Shown: one piece after another, positions 7,235 through 16,233 of the stretch
How positions within the stretch are numbered: the first letter of the stretch is position 1
How the letters are laid out: each line of letters starts with the position of its first letter
From: Fervidifonticultor_A tertius
GTDB taxonomy: Bacteria; Sysuimicrobiota; Sysuimicrobiia; Sysuimicrobiales; Humicultoraceae
Direction of reading: 5' to 3'
Assembly: GCA_031459235.1 (NCBI GenBank)
Contig: JAVKIY010000018.1
Location: forward strand, 1-46,294
DNA length: 46,294 nucleotides
Program-made: the position numbers and the translations under genes
The notes under the pieces: generated by a model
Databases searched by the model: none
The model's input: the letters and a program-made list of their open reading frames with translations, nothing else
What the model was told of the DNA's origin: nothing

Positions 7235-8644
7235 CTACGGCGTGCTCTGGGCTGTGCGGCGGAGCGCCACGAGCATGGACGAGACGGTCCGCTCCCCGCC
7301 GCGCGGGAGCGCGGTCACGACGCGGCCGCCGACGACCAGGGTGGAGGACCCGCCGCCGTCCAGGTTCATCGCGTCCACCGCGCCGAGGGTGTGCATCAAC
7401 GCCGCGAGCTCGTCGAGCGTCATGCCGCTATGGCGGCTGTGGCCGTCCACCGCGACGAAGAGCACCTTGCCCGCGCGTGTAATGCCGATGGCCGACCGCG
7501 CGGTGCGCAGCCGGACGAACGACGCGCTGAACCCTTCCCAGACGTAGGGGACGAAGACCCGGCCCTCGCGCACGAGCTGCGGGCCGCCCTGCACCGCGTG
7601 GTAGACGTCGGAGGGCGCCAGCGTGGCGTGGAACTGCACGCCCTGCCCGCGGACGAGCCCGGACAGCAGGTGCTGCTCGGAGGCGGCCGCGGCCAAGGCG
7701 TAGCCGTTGTGCGGGATGACCGGGCGGCCGCTGCCGAAAGCCTCCACGCGGTCGTTCCGGATCGTGGCGACCAACGCCTGTGGCCGGGTGAGCGGTCCGA
7801 ACTCGGGCGTGTAGACGGCCACGCCGCCGGCGCGTGGCGGGCGGTTGACCGCAGAGACGGGGATGACCGCGCCCGTGTCGGTGACGATCCTCCCCGCGAA
7901 CTCCACCGGGCCGATGCGCGGCCGGCCCAGCGGGTCTACCGAGAACACGGCGCGGCGCGGGAAGGGGGTGGACAGCACGCGGCCGTCGATGACGATCAGC
8001 CCGATCGGCAGCCCGGCCGAGGTGTAGAAGTTGCCGTTGATCGCGGCCAGCGCCTCCAGGCGCGTGGCCGCGGCGCTGGTGGTCTCGGTGGCCGCCACGA
8101 CCGCGCCGCCCAGCGCGGGGCGCACGGTCAGGGCCTGCCCCTGCGGGTCGATGGTCACGACGTGAACACGCGCGCGGCCTCGCCCGGTCGGCGCCTGGAG
8201 CGTCTGGTAGGCCACGCTCTGAGGAAGCGGGACCGTGCTCAGGTGCTCGGGGAACACGCTGACGGTCAGCACCCCGTCGCCCTGGTACACCTTGAAGCGC
8301 GACGCCCTGCGCAACGCGATGTCGAGCCGGATGACCTCCGGCGTCATGCGCCGGACCACGACCTGCGCGACCACCCCTTGCGGGATCGGGAGGCTGCGGT
8401 CCACGTCGCCCACCACGGTCCAGAGGTCGATGGTGATCGTCCCGTGCGAGACCGCGGTGCGGTAGCGGACCGGCGCCGAGACCTTCGCGCTGAGGAAGGT
8501 GGCGCCGCGGTCCTGGCGCCACTGTAAATCGAGGAGGCCGGCGCGCGGCTCGGTGGCACGCGCGGCGCCGGACAGCGCGGGCAGGCACAGCACGACGATC
8601 AAGGGGACGAGGACCAGCGGGCGGGTTCGCGGGGTGCGACGCAT
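7235..8644 (-). CDS. Secreted phosphodiester glycosidase (NAGPA domain) family protein
   Basis: Exported protein of 469 aa. A basic N-terminus and hydrophobic stretch (about residues 9-30, ending AARATE) form a Sec signal peptide. Residues of about 40-130 look like an AMIN-type beta domain. The NAGPA (DUF2233) catalytic domain occupies roughly 190-460, with AINGNFY, HAVQGGPQLV, RSAIGITRAGKVLFVAVDG and MNLDGGGSSTLVV. In animals this domain removes GlcNAc from a phosphodiester; bacterial copies are cell-wall or exopolysaccharide associated and mostly uncharacterised. ATG 8644 has GGAG at a 6-base spacing. It follows lacI on the same strand after a 54-base gap and could be co-transcribed with it. 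Confidence 0.88.
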   Translation of the reverse strand: MRRTPRTRPLVLVPLIVVLCLPALSGAARATEPRAGLLDLQWRQDRGATFLSAKVSAPVRYRTAVSHGTITIDLWTVVGDVDRSLPIPQGVVAQVVVRRMTPEVIRLDIALRRASRFKVYQGDGVLTVSVFPEHLSTVPLPQSVAYQTLQAPTGRGRARVHVVTIDPQGQALTVRPALGGAVVAATETTSAAATRLEALAAINGNFYTSAGLPIGLIVIDGRVLSTPFPRRAVFSVDPLGRPRIGPVEFAGRIVTDTGAVIPVSAVNRPPRAGGVAVYTPEFGPLTRPQALVATIRNDRVEAFGSGRPVIPHNGYALAAAASEQHLLSGLVRGQGVQFHATLAPSDVYHAVQGGPQLVREGRVFVPYVWEGFSASFVRLRTARSAIGITRAGKVLFVAVDGHSRHSGMTLDELAALMHTLGAVDAMNLDGGGSSTLVVGGRVVTALPRGGERTVSSMLVALRRTAQSTP

Positions 8645-8698
8645 CGGGTCTCCGGCCTCACCGACGTGGGTTCGACGGCGAACCGCTTGGCCGGAGGG

Positions 8699-9751
8699 TT
8701 ACGCGGTTGGCCCCCGAGACTCCTGCTCAGTGTATGCCCAGGAGGGCGCCGCCCGCGTCCCGCAGGATTCGCGGACGACCAGCCTCGGCTGCAGAACCAC
8801 GGTGCGCGGCCTGCCCGCAAAGGCCCCCGTGACCCGTTCGAGTAGGAGGGCCCCGGCGGCGGCGCCGAGGTCGCGCGCCGGCTGCGCGATCGCGGTGAGA
8901 GGCGGCGTCAGGATCGGGGCCCAGTCCATGTCGTCGAACCCGACCACGGCCATCTCCTCGGGAATGCGGACTCCGGCCTCCTTGAGCGCCAGCAGGGCCC
9001 CGATGGTCATCAGGTTGTTGGCGACCACGATCGCCGTGGGCCGGCGACGCAGGCGCAGGAACCGGCCAACCAGCGCGTGACCGCTCGCCTCCTTGAAGGT
9101 GCCCTCGAGGACCCACCCGTCGGCGACCGGCAGGCGGGCTTCGCGCATGGCGGCCAGGTACGCCTGGAGCCGCTCGCGACCGGTGTAGAGGCGGCGCGGA
9201 CCGCCGAGCAGGCCGATGCGGCGGTGACCGAGGCGGACGAGGTGCTCGATGGCGGCGCGCACGCCGGCCCGGTTGTCGACGACGACGGCATCCGCGGGAA
9301 GCCTGGCCAGCCGGCGGTCGACCTGGACGATCGGGATGCCGCTGGCCATCAGGCCGCGGAGGAGCCCGCCCGGCCCCCCGGACGGCGAGATCACCAGGCC
9401 GTCGACCCGCTTCTGTCGAATCGCGCGCAGGTAGAGGGCCTCCTTGGCGGGGTCCTCGTCGGCGTTACAGAGGATGATCGCATAGCCCTGGCCCAAGACC
9501 GCGTCCTCGATGCCCCGGACCACCGACGCGAAGAACGGATTGGCATTGTCCGAGACGACGACCGCCAGGGTCTGTGTCCGCCCTTTGATCATGCTGCGGG
9601 CGATCGCGTTGGGGTGGTAGTCCAGGGCGCGGGCCGCGCGGAGCACCCGCTGGCGCGTCCGCGGGCTCGTGTAGCCGTAGTCGCCGAGGGCGCGCGCCGC
9701 GGTCGCGACCGAGACCCCGGCCCGGCGGGCCACGTCACGGATCGTCGTCAT
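8699..9751 (-). CDS. LacI-family transcriptional regulator of the adjacent sugar operon
   Basis: Repressor-type protein of 350 aa. The N-terminal helix-turn-helix and hinge are DVARRAGVSVATAARAL (residues 6-22) followed by YHPNAIARSMIKGRT. Residues of about 60-335 form the periplasmic-binding-protein-like effector domain (TLAVVVSDNANPFFASVVRG, VVGFDDMDWAPILTPPLTAI). Start ATG 9751 places the HTH at the very N-terminus, where the family needs it; longer frames upstream are not credible. It is divergent from the isomerase-kinase-ABC transporter operon. One copy of a repeated palindrome sits 1 base upstream of its own start and the other in front of the operon, so it probably represses both itself and the operon until a sugar or sugar phosphate binds. 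Confidence 0.92.
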   Translation of the reverse strand: MTTIRDVARRAGVSVATAARALGDYGYTSPRTRQRVLRAARALDYHPNAIARSMIKGRTQTLAVVVSDNANPFFASVVRGIEDAVLGQGYAIILCNADEDPAKEALYLRAIRQKRVDGLVISPSGGPGGLLRGLMASGIPIVQVDRRLARLPADAVVVDNRAGVRAAIEHLVRLGHRRIGLLGGPRRLYTGRERLQAYLAAMREARLPVADGWVLEGTFKEASGHALVGRFLRLRRRPTAIVVANNLMTIGALLALKEAGVRIPEEMAVVGFDDMDWAPILTPPLTAIAQPARDLGAAAGALLLERVTGAFAGRPRTVVLQPRLVVRESCGTRAAPSWAYTEQESRGPTA

Positions 9752-9752
9752 C

Positions 9753-9765
9753 TGATAACGTTCTC
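9753..9765. promoter_or_regulatory. Probable LacI-type operator, copy 1
   Basis: TGATAACGTTCTC, an imperfect palindrome around a central CG (GATAACGTTCTC against GAGAACGTTATC). The same 13 bases recur at 9876-9888. It abuts the lacI start codon, so binding here would block expression of the regulator itself. LacI-family operators typically are such CG-centred palindromes. Confidence 0.75.
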
Positions 9766-9875
9766 TCCATTTCCCCCCGGCCCCGTCGGGCTCCTCCGTG
9801 GGCTGGGTCGCGGGCCATACGGTGGCTGTGGAGCAGGAGGGCCCGGACGCGCCGCGAATATACCCACGGGGAATG

Positions 9876-9888
9876 TGATAACGTTCTC
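9876..9888. promoter_or_regulatory. Probable LacI-type operator, copy 2
   Basis: Exact second copy of TGATAACGTTCTC, 27 bases upstream of the isomerase ATG. The copies are 123 bp apart start to start (close to 12 helical turns), which would suit looping by a tetramer or two dimers. A leftward -10-like TATATT lies at 9857-9862, with no good -35, so this copy may also cover the lacI promoter. Confidence 0.75.
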
Positions 9889-9914
9889 CTAACGGCGTGA
9901 CCGGGGAGGCCTCC

Positions 9915-11330
9915 ATGCGCGCCCCCAGGGTGGGCATCCTGACGTTCTCCGACGGGCGGCGGCACGTGCACGAGGAGCTGCTGCCCCTCACTCGGCAGTT
10001 CCAGGACCGGCTGGCCGCGCGGCTGCGCGGCCGGGGCTGGGAGGTGACAACCGGCCGCGAGATCGTGTGGACGACCGATCTGGCCGCCAGCGAGGGGCGC
10101 TACCTGGCCGCCCAGGGGGTCGAGGCCACGATCTTCAACTACGCCATCTGGGCCTGGCCACACTACTCGGCGATCGCGGCGCAGTTCGTCCCAGGGCCGA
10201 TCCTGCTGTTCAGCAACATCAACCCACAGTATCCCGGGCTCGTCGCCATGCTCGCGGCGGCCGGGAGCCTGGACCAGATTGGGGCGTTCCATGGCCGTGC
10301 CTCGGGCGACATCGACGACCCCGCGGTCCTCGACCGCCTGCTGCGGTTCCTGCGCCCGGCGGCGGCCCGTAATCGCCTGCGCGGCGAGGTCTATGGCGTC
10401 ATCGGCGGGCGGTCTATGGGCATGTACACCGCGGTGCCCTCGCTCGACCAGTGGCGGCGCGACTTCGGCATCGACATCGAACACATCGACCAGTTCGAGA
10501 TCGTGCGGCGCGCGGAGGCCATCCCCGACGCCCGCGCGGACGCCGGCATCGCCTGGTTGCAAGCGCACGGCGCGACCATCCACTACGACGGGAAGAAGCT
10601 CACGCCGCTCCTGTTGCGGCGCCAGCTCAAGGCCTACCATGCCATGCGCGAGATCATCGACGAGTGGCGGCTGGACTTCTGCGGCATCAAGGGCCAGCCC
10701 GAGATGACCGACCACTTCGCGACCATGGACGTCGCCGAGGCGTTCCTCAACGACCCCTACGATTGGGAAGGCCCGCACGATCCGATCGTCTGCGCCACCG
10801 AGGCCGACAGCGACGGCGCGCTCACGATGGAGATCTTCAAGCACATCGCGCGCACACCGGTGCTGTTCGCGGACGTCCGGCACTACGATGCCGGTGCGGA
10901 CACCTGGGACCTCGTCAACTCGGGCGAGCACGCGACCTACTTCGCCGGCCGGTCGTTCGACCCGGCCGTCAATCTCCGGCACGTGCACCTCTATCCGGCG
11001 ATCCTCTACTTCCCGGCCGGCGGCGCCTCGGTGATGCACATCGCCGCGCCGGGCGAGGTCACGCTGGCACGGCTGGCTCGGCGCAACGGTCGGTACTGGA
11101 TGGCCATCGTCCCCGGCGAGTTTTTGGAGTTCCCGCCCGAGGTCGCGGCCCAGAAAGCGCGGGCGACGACCCCCGAGTGGCCGCATGCGTTCGCGCGGTT
11201 CCGGGTTCCGGCGGAGGAGTTCCTCGGGGAGTACGACTCCAACCACATCCACGGTGTCTACGGCGACTATGTGGACGATCTGGTGTGGTTCTGCCGGATG
11301 ACCGGCATCGAACCGCGCGTGTTTCGCTGA
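9915..11330 (+). CDS. L-fucose/L-arabinose isomerase family protein
   Basis: Sugar isomerase-fold protein of 471 aa (COG2407 type), expected to interconvert an aldose and a ketose in the cytosol. Likely metal-site residues are Glu296 in CATEADSDG, Glu338 in NSGEHAT and His444/His446 in NHIHG. The exact sugar cannot be assigned: COG2407 members are annotated as fucose, arabinose or related isomerases and many are uncharacterised. ATG 9915 is preferred to GTG 9897 because GGGGAGG at 9903-9909 is correctly spaced. It is the first gene of the operon under the twin operators, and a ribulokinase follows 9 bases later, which points to a ketopentose product. Confidence 0.82.
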   Translation: MRAPRVGILTFSDGRRHVHEELLPLTRQFQDRLAARLRGRGWEVTTGREIVWTTDLAASEGRYLAAQGVEATIFNYAIWAWPHYSAIAAQFVPGPILLFSNINPQYPGLVAMLAAAGSLDQIGAFHGRASGDIDDPAVLDRLLRFLRPAAARNRLRGEVYGVIGGRSMGMYTAVPSLDQWRRDFGIDIEHIDQFEIVRRAEAIPDARADAGIAWLQAHGATIHYDGKKLTPLLLRRQLKAYHAMREIIDEWRLDFCGIKGQPEMTDHFATMDVAEAFLNDPYDWEGPHDPIVCATEADSDGALTMEIFKHIARTPVLFADVRHYDAGADTWDLVNSGEHATYFAGRSFDPAVNLRHVHLYPAILYFPAGGASVMHIAAPGEVTLARLARRNGRYWMAIVPGEFLEFPPEVAAQKARATTPEWPHAFARFRVPAEEFLGEYDSNHIHGVYGDYVDDLVWFCRMTGIEPRVFR

Positions 11331-11339
11331 GGGCCGAGC

Positions 11340-12980
11340 GTGTCCCGCCTGGCCATCGGGCTGGACTTCGGCACCGAGTCGGCGCGGGCGGTCCTGGTGC
11401 GGGTCGCCGACGGCGGGGTCGCGGCGACGTCCACGTACCCCTACCCGCACGGGGTGATCGACCGGGTGCTGCCTGGCACCGGGCAGCGGCTCCCGCCGGA
11501 CTGGGCGCTCCAGCACCCGGGTGACTGGCTGGAGGGCCTGGCGACGCTGCTCCGGACCATGGCCGCCGCCGCTGGCGACGAGATCATCGCGGTCGGCGTG
11601 GACTTTACCTCGTGCACCGTGCTGCCGGCGGCCGCTGACGGCACACCGCTGTGTCTGATCCCGGAGTTCGCCGCCGAGCCGCACGCCTGGCCGAAGCTGT
11701 GGAAGCACCACGCCGCGCAGCCTTATGCCGACCTGATCAACGCGGCGGGCGGCGACTTTCTGCGGTTCTACGGCGGGCTGACCTCCTCAGAGTGGTCCTG
11801 GGCGAAGGCCTGGCAGGTCGCGGAGGAGGCGCCGGAGGTGGCCCGCGCCGCGGCGCGGTGGATCGAGGCGGGCGACTGGGTGGTCTGGCAGCTCTGCGGT
11901 GTCGAGGCGCGCAGCGCCTGCCAGGCCGGATACAAGGCGCACTGGCAAAAGGACACGGGGTATCCGCCCGCGTCGTTCTGGGCATCGCTGCACCCGCTCC
12001 TGCCGGCGTTCCTGGACAAGCTCGGGCCCCCACCGCAGCCGGTCGCGGCGCCCGCGGGCGGGCTGACCCCGACATGGGCGCAGCGTACCGGGTTGCGGCC
12101 GGGGACGCCGGTGGCCGTCGCCGTCATCGACGCGCATGCGGCTGTGCCGGCCCTGGGGATCGCCGACCCGGGCCGCCTGGTGGTGATCATGGGGACCTCC
12201 GCCTGCCACCTGCTGGTGGATCCCACGCGGCGGGCGGTGCGCGGCATCTCGGGCGTCGTGGAGGACGGTATCCTGCCCGGCCTGTGCGGATACGAGGCCG
12301 GCCAGGCCTCGGTCGGCGACATCTTCCAGTGGTTCGTCCGCGCCGCGGTGCCCGCCCGCTACGCCGACGGGGCGGGCGGTGAGGCCGCGATCTACCGGGC
12401 GCTGGAGGCCGAGGCCGCCCGCCTGGGGCCTGGCGAGGCCGGCCTGCTCGCGCTCGACTGGTGGAACGGCTGCCGCACCCCGCTGGTCGACGCGGACCTC
12501 TCCGGCCTGATCGTGGGGTTGACGGTGACCACCGAACCCCACGAGATCTACCGGGCGCTCCTCGAGGCCGCGGCGTACGGCACCCGGCGGGTGATCGAGA
12601 CGTTCGAGGCCGGGGGTGTGCCGGTCCGCGAGGTGCACGCCTGTGGCGGGCTGGCCGAGCGCAACCCGCTCCTGCTTCAGCTTGCGGCCGACGTCCTCGA
12701 CCGCGAGGTGGCGGTCGCGGCCCTACCTCACGCGTCGGCCGTCGGTGCCGCGATCTACGCGGCCGCGGCGGCGGGACCCGCACGGGGAGGCTACGCCAGC
12801 ATGATCGAGGCCGTGCAGCGCATGGGAGGCCACGAGCGCACGCGCTACCGTCCCCGGCCAGAGGCCGTGCGCACCTACGACTCACTGTACGGCGACTACC
12901 TGGCACTCTCGCGCTACTTCGGCGAGGGTGGCAGCGACGTGATGGCGCGGCTACGGCGCCTGCGCGCCGCCGCGGGATAG
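11340..12980 (+). CDS. araB: FGGY-family ribulokinase
   Basis: Carbohydrate kinase of 546 aa, the long length typical of AraB rather than xylulokinase or glycerol kinase. The N-terminal phosphate-binding turn is GLDFGTESARAVL (residues 8-20). VDFTSCTVLP and LTSSEWSWAKAWQ are ribulokinase blocks, and the C-terminal ATP-binding segment includes EVHACGGLAERNPLLLQ. It would phosphorylate L- or D-ribulose made by the upstream isomerase; AraB-type kinases are known to accept several 2-ketopentoses. The GTG start follows the isomerase stop by 9 bases. No araD epimerase gene is present in the operon, so the fate of ribulose phosphate is not explained here. Confidence 0.9.
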   Translation: MSRLAIGLDFGTESARAVLVRVADGGVAATSTYPYPHGVIDRVLPGTGQRLPPDWALQHPGDWLEGLATLLRTMAAAAGDEIIAVGVDFTSCTVLPAAADGTPLCLIPEFAAEPHAWPKLWKHHAAQPYADLINAAGGDFLRFYGGLTSSEWSWAKAWQVAEEAPEVARAAARWIEAGDWVVWQLCGVEARSACQAGYKAHWQKDTGYPPASFWASLHPLLPAFLDKLGPPPQPVAAPAGGLTPTWAQRTGLRPGTPVAVAVIDAHAAVPALGIADPGRLVVIMGTSACHLLVDPTRRAVRGISGVVEDGILPGLCGYEAGQASVGDIFQWFVRAAVPARYADGAGGEAAIYRALEAEAARLGPGEAGLLALDWWNGCRTPLVDADLSGLIVGLTVTTEPHEIYRALLEAAAYGTRRVIETFEAGGVPVREVHACGGLAERNPLLLQLAADVLDREVAVAALPHASAVGAAIYAAAAAGPARGGYASMIEAVQRMGGHERTRYRPRPEAVRTYDSLYGDYLALSRYFGEGGSDVMARLRRLRAAAG

Positions 12981-12984
12981 GCCG

Positions 12985-13914
12985 ATGGGGGGCGAGCGCC
13001 TGCTCGGCGAGCTCGTGCTGCCGCTGGTCACGCCCTTCGACGCGCGCGGCGAGGTGGACGCCGGCGCGCTGCGCCGGTTGGTGGAGCACGTCGTGGCCGG
13101 CCGCCTCGCGGACAGCCTGTTCGTGGCCGGGACCACGGGCGAGTTCTACGCGCTGACGTTCGACGAGCGGCTGCGGCTGTTCGCGGACGCGAAGGCTGCC
13201 TCCGGCGGGCGGCTCCCGCTCGTCGCCGGCACCGGCGCGGCCACCACGCGGGAGACGGTGGCGCTCACCGAGGCTGCCGAGCGTCTGGGCTACGATGCCG
13301 TCGCGGTCATCGCTCCCTACTTCAGCCGGCCGGGACAGGACGAGCTGTACGCGCACGTCGCGGCGGCGGCGGCGGCCACGCGGCTGCCGGTGGTGCTCTA
13401 CAACATCCCGCTCTTTACCGGCGTGAACCTGACGCCCGAGGTGGTGGCCCGGCTCGCCGAACTGCCCAATGTGGTCGCCGTGAAGGACCAGGCGACCGCC
13501 AACCCGCTCCAGGTCTCGGACTACTTGCGGGCCGCCCCGCGGCTGCGCGTCTACAGCGGCGATGACCCCATGACCCTGCCGGTCCTGAGCCAGGGCGGGT
13601 CGGGTGTGGTGAGCGGAGCCGCGCACGTGTGCGGCGACCTGATCCGGGAGATGATCCAGCGGTTCAAGGCCGGCGCGGTCCGCGATGCGACCGCGCTCCA
13701 TCAACGGCTGTTCCCGCTGTACCGGGCGCTGGTCCCGCCGGGCCGGGCCAATCCGGTCCCGCTCGTCCGCGAGGCGATCCGCCTTGCCACCGGTCTTGAG
13801 GTCGGCCCGCCGCGCCCCCCGTTGCTGCCGCCCGAGGCGGGGGAGGTCGAGCGGCTCCGGGCCGCCCTGGCCGCGCTCGGGCGTCTGTCGATGGGAGGTG
13901 AGAGTGAGCGCTGA
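12985..13914 (+). CDS. DapA/NAL-family aldolase or dehydratase
   Basis: TIM-barrel class I lyase of 309 aa. The Schiff-base Lys167 (VVAVKDQ), Tyr139 (LYNIP) and GTTGEFYAL (residues 49-57, pyruvate carboxylate binding) are all present. The family includes dihydrodipicolinate synthase, N-acetylneuraminate lyase, and 2-keto-3-deoxy sugar acid aldolases and dehydratases. Its place inside a sugar uptake operon, not a lysine cluster, favours a keto-deoxy-sugar acid or sialic-acid-like substrate. ATG 12985 begins 4 bases after the kinase stop. Confidence 0.85.
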   Translation: MGGERLLGELVLPLVTPFDARGEVDAGALRRLVEHVVAGRLADSLFVAGTTGEFYALTFDERLRLFADAKAASGGRLPLVAGTGAATTRETVALTEAAERLGYDAVAVIAPYFSRPGQDELYAHVAAAAAATRLPVVLYNIPLFTGVNLTPEVVARLAELPNVVAVKDQATANPLQVSDYLRAAPRLRVYSGDDPMTLPVLSQGGSGVVSGAAHVCGDLIREMIQRFKAGAVRDATALHQRLFPLYRALVPPGRANPVPLVREAIRLATGLEVGPPRPPLLPPEAGEVERLRAALAALGRLSMGGESER

Positions 13915-13959
13915 GGTTCACGCTGGCTGGCCTGGTGGTTGATGATGGAGGTGATGACC

Positions 13960-15282
13960 ATGGGGTGGACAGGAGATGGTGAGCAGGGCGCCACGATGAC
14001 CCGGCGCGCCTTCCTCCACGGAGCGGCCGCCCTTACCGCGGCCGCCGCGGTCGGTTCGGTCCGGCTCCCGCCGGCGCTGGCGCAGCCGCGGGTGATGACG
14101 CTGGACTACTACACGCTGTTCCACAGCGGCGACGCCGCGGCGATGGAGCGGATCGTCCGCGCGTTCAACGCGGCCCACCAGACGGTGCGGCTCAACTTGC
14201 TGCAAGGGCAGTGGGCGGAGTACTACGCGCAGCTCTTCGCCGCGGTCGGCGCCGGCAACGCGCCGCACATCGGCATCTGCCACACGAGTCGCATCCTCGA
14301 CGTATGGCGGGCGCTCACCCCGCTCGACGAGTCGCGCGCGGGCAACCTGCTCGACGCCGCCGGCATCCGCGGGCGTGACTACACGAAAACGGTCTGGGAT
14401 GCCGGCGTCCACCAGGGCCGGCGCTACCTGGTGCCGCTGGACTCCCACATGTGGGGCCTGTGGTACAACAAGGACATCTTCCGCCGCGCGGGGCTCGACC
14501 CCGACCGGCCCCCGGAGACGCGCGAGGAGTTCGAGCGCGCCTGCGAGGCCATTCGCACCCGCGCGAACACCCTGGCGTTCCACCCGGCGGAGGACGCGCT
14601 GCCGCGCAAGATCCGCCGCGCCTGGGAAATCCTGTTCTGGGGCCAGGGTGGCTCGTTGCTCACGCCCGACGGCCGGCGCGCGGCGTTCAACGAGGAGCGT
14701 GGGCTGCGCGCGCTGGACTACCTGGCGGGCATGATCCGGCGCGGCTGGAACCAACCCGGGACCGACGGCTTCAAGCAGTTTGCCGCCGGCCAGCTCGGGA
14801 TGCTGCTGGCGGGCAACTGGTACCTGCCGACGGCCAAGGACAGCAACGTGAACTTCGGGTTCCACTACGTCCCGCGGTTCTTCGACCGCCCGACCACCTG
14901 GGGCGACAGCCACAATCTGGTGATCCCGCGCCAGCGGCCCGAGCGGACGAGCAACGAGATGCTGGTCGCCGCGATCCGGGCCATCAAGTGGATCAACGAG
15001 CATTCGGACATCTGGGGGGTCTACGGCGGCCACATTCCGGCGTTCGTGCCTGCCCAGCGGGCGAAGGACCTGCTCGAGTCGGACTCGTGGAAGCTCGCCC
15101 TGAGCAAGTTCACCGACATGGCCAATCGGGGCTACGTCCACTACCCGCTGATCCACGAGAGGGCGCCTCAGGTGCACTCGGCGATCGAGCCGTACGTTCA
15201 GGAGGCGTACAACGGCCGTCTCGCGCCCCGGGACGCGCTGGCCCGGGCCGAAGCCGAGGTCAACCGCGTGCTCTCGAGCTAG
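13960..15282 (+). CDS. Tat-exported ABC sugar-binding protein
   Basis: Family 1 extracellular solute-binding protein of 440 aa. A twin-arginine motif TRRAFL (residues 14-19) precedes a hydrophobic core (AAALTAAAAVG) and a cleavage-like ALAQP, so it is probably exported folded by Tat. The mature part has the bilobal family blocks WGLWYNKDIFRRAGLDP, FAAGQLGMLLAGNW and WINEHSDIWGVYGGHIP. ATG 13960 is chosen because GGAGGTG (13948-13954) is ideally spaced; ATG 13996 would begin right at the Tat motif without a good ribosome site. Two permease genes follow; no ATPase gene is in the operon, so a shared MsmK/UgpC-like ATPase elsewhere is likely. Confidence 0.9.
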   Translation: MGWTGDGEQGATMTRRAFLHGAAALTAAAAVGSVRLPPALAQPRVMTLDYYTLFHSGDAAAMERIVRAFNAAHQTVRLNLLQGQWAEYYAQLFAAVGAGNAPHIGICHTSRILDVWRALTPLDESRAGNLLDAAGIRGRDYTKTVWDAGVHQGRRYLVPLDSHMWGLWYNKDIFRRAGLDPDRPPETREEFERACEAIRTRANTLAFHPAEDALPRKIRRAWEILFWGQGGSLLTPDGRRAAFNEERGLRALDYLAGMIRRGWNQPGTDGFKQFAAGQLGMLLAGNWYLPTAKDSNVNFGFHYVPRFFDRPTTWGDSHNLVIPRQRPERTSNEMLVAAIRAIKWINEHSDIWGVYGGHIPAFVPAQRAKDLLESDSWKLALSKFTDMANRGYVHYPLIHERAPQVHSAIEPYVQEAYNGRLAPRDALARAEAEVNRVLSS

Positions 15283-15286
15283 GGCT

Positions 15287-15322
15287 CCGGGGGAGGGTGC
15301 CCGTGTGGGCGCCCTCCCCCGG
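15287..15322 (+). other. Strong intra-operon hairpin between binding protein and permease genes
   Basis: Two 16-base arms (15287-15302 and 15307-15322) pair with a single G-U wobble around a 4-base loop GTGT. The stem is almost all G-C. No T-run follows, so it is not a classic terminator. It lies 5 bases after the binding-protein stop and 26 bases before the permease start. Hairpins in this position protect the upstream mRNA and let the binding protein be made in excess over the membrane parts, as with malE-malF. Confidence 0.75.
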
Positions 15323-15348
15323 CGGTCCGCCCGGGAGCCGTCCTGCCG

Positions 15349-16233
15349 ATGCTCCGCCACCCGCGTCTCGTCTCCACCGCCGAGATCGCGCTGTTCCTGC
15401 TGCCGTTCGCGGCGTTCTGGATCCTCTTCCGACTCGGCCCGGTCCTCTACGGGTTCTACATCAGCCTGTTCCGATGGGACCTGCTGGGCGAGGTGACCTT
15501 CATCGGCCTCGGGAACTACGCCACACTGGCGCGCGACCCGCGCTTCTGGAACGCGTTGCGCAACACCCTCGGCTTCGCCGCGCTGGCCATTCCGCTCATC
15601 GTGGGCATCGGCCTGCTGCTGGCGTTGTTCGTCTTCGGCGTCCGCCACAGCCGCGCCGGGCGCTGGCTGGAGGCCGGCTTCTTCTTCCCCTACTTGCTGA
15701 CCGTCTCGGTGGTGGGCCTGATCTGGCGGTGGATGATGGACCCCGACTTCGGCGTGCTGTTGATCGTGCTCCGCTCCCTCGGCCTCGGCGCGCCGCCCTT
15801 CCTCAACGAGCCACGCTGGGTGATCCCGGCGCTGGCGCTTACGACGGCCTGGTGGCTGGCCGGCTACCGCATGGTGCTGTTCCGCGCGGCGCTGGAGGAC
15901 ATTCCTGACGAGCTGTACGAGGCAGCGCGGCTCGACGGCGCGTCCGGCGCGCGGATCTTCCTCTCGATCGTCCTGCCGCTGCTGCGGCCCGCCGTGCTGT
16001 TCGCCCTGGTGCTGACCACCATCTCGGGGTTCATCGTCTTCGGGCAGGTGCTCATCATGACCGCCGGCGGCCCCGGCCGGGCCTCCGAGGTGCTCGCGCT
16101 CTACCTCTACCGGTACGGGTTCGAGTTCCTGCAGATGGGGCAGGCGGCGGCCGTCGGCGTGGTGTTGTTCGTCATCATCCTGGGCCTGACGTTGCTGTCG
16201 TTCCGCTGGCTGGGGTACGAGTCGCACCTATGA
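15349..16233 (+). CDS. ABC sugar transporter permease, MalF/UgpA type
   Basis: Inner-membrane permease of 294 aa with six predicted helices. The cytoplasmic EAA loop that docks the ATPase is ELYEAARLDGASGARIF (about residues 187-203), followed by LPLLRP. It is the first of two permeases of the importer served by the upstream Tat-exported binding protein. ATG 15349 follows the strong hairpin; GGGAG lies a little far upstream. Its stop overlaps the next permease by 4 bases (ATGA). Confidence 0.92.
   Translation: MLRHPRLVSTAEIALFLLPFAAFWILFRLGPVLYGFYISLFRWDLLGEVTFIGLGNYATLARDPRFWNALRNTLGFAALAIPLIVGIGLLLALFVFGVRHSRAGRWLEAGFFFPYLLTVSVVGLIWRWMMDPDFGVLLIVLRSLGLGAPPFLNEPRWVIPALALTTAWWLAGYRMVLFRAALEDIPDELYEAARLDGASGARIFLSIVLPLLRPAVLFALVLTTISGFIVFGQVLIMTAGGPGRASEVLALYLYRYGFEFLQMGQAAAVGVVLFVIILGLTLLSFRWLGYESHL

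Noticed and set aside
9752..9991. N-terminal extension of the LacI regulator
   Set aside because: It would place 80 residues before the helix-turn-helix and run through both operators; the family starts directly with the HTH.
9735..11711. Leftward open frame of 658 codons opposite the isomerase
   Set aside because: Antisense low-complexity composition; no motif seen.
13918..16227. Long leftward open frame (769 codons) opposite the ABC transporter genes
   Set aside because: Composition is Gln/His/Arg/Glu-rich, typical of antisense frames in GC-rich DNA. The rightward frames code well-known transporter proteins.
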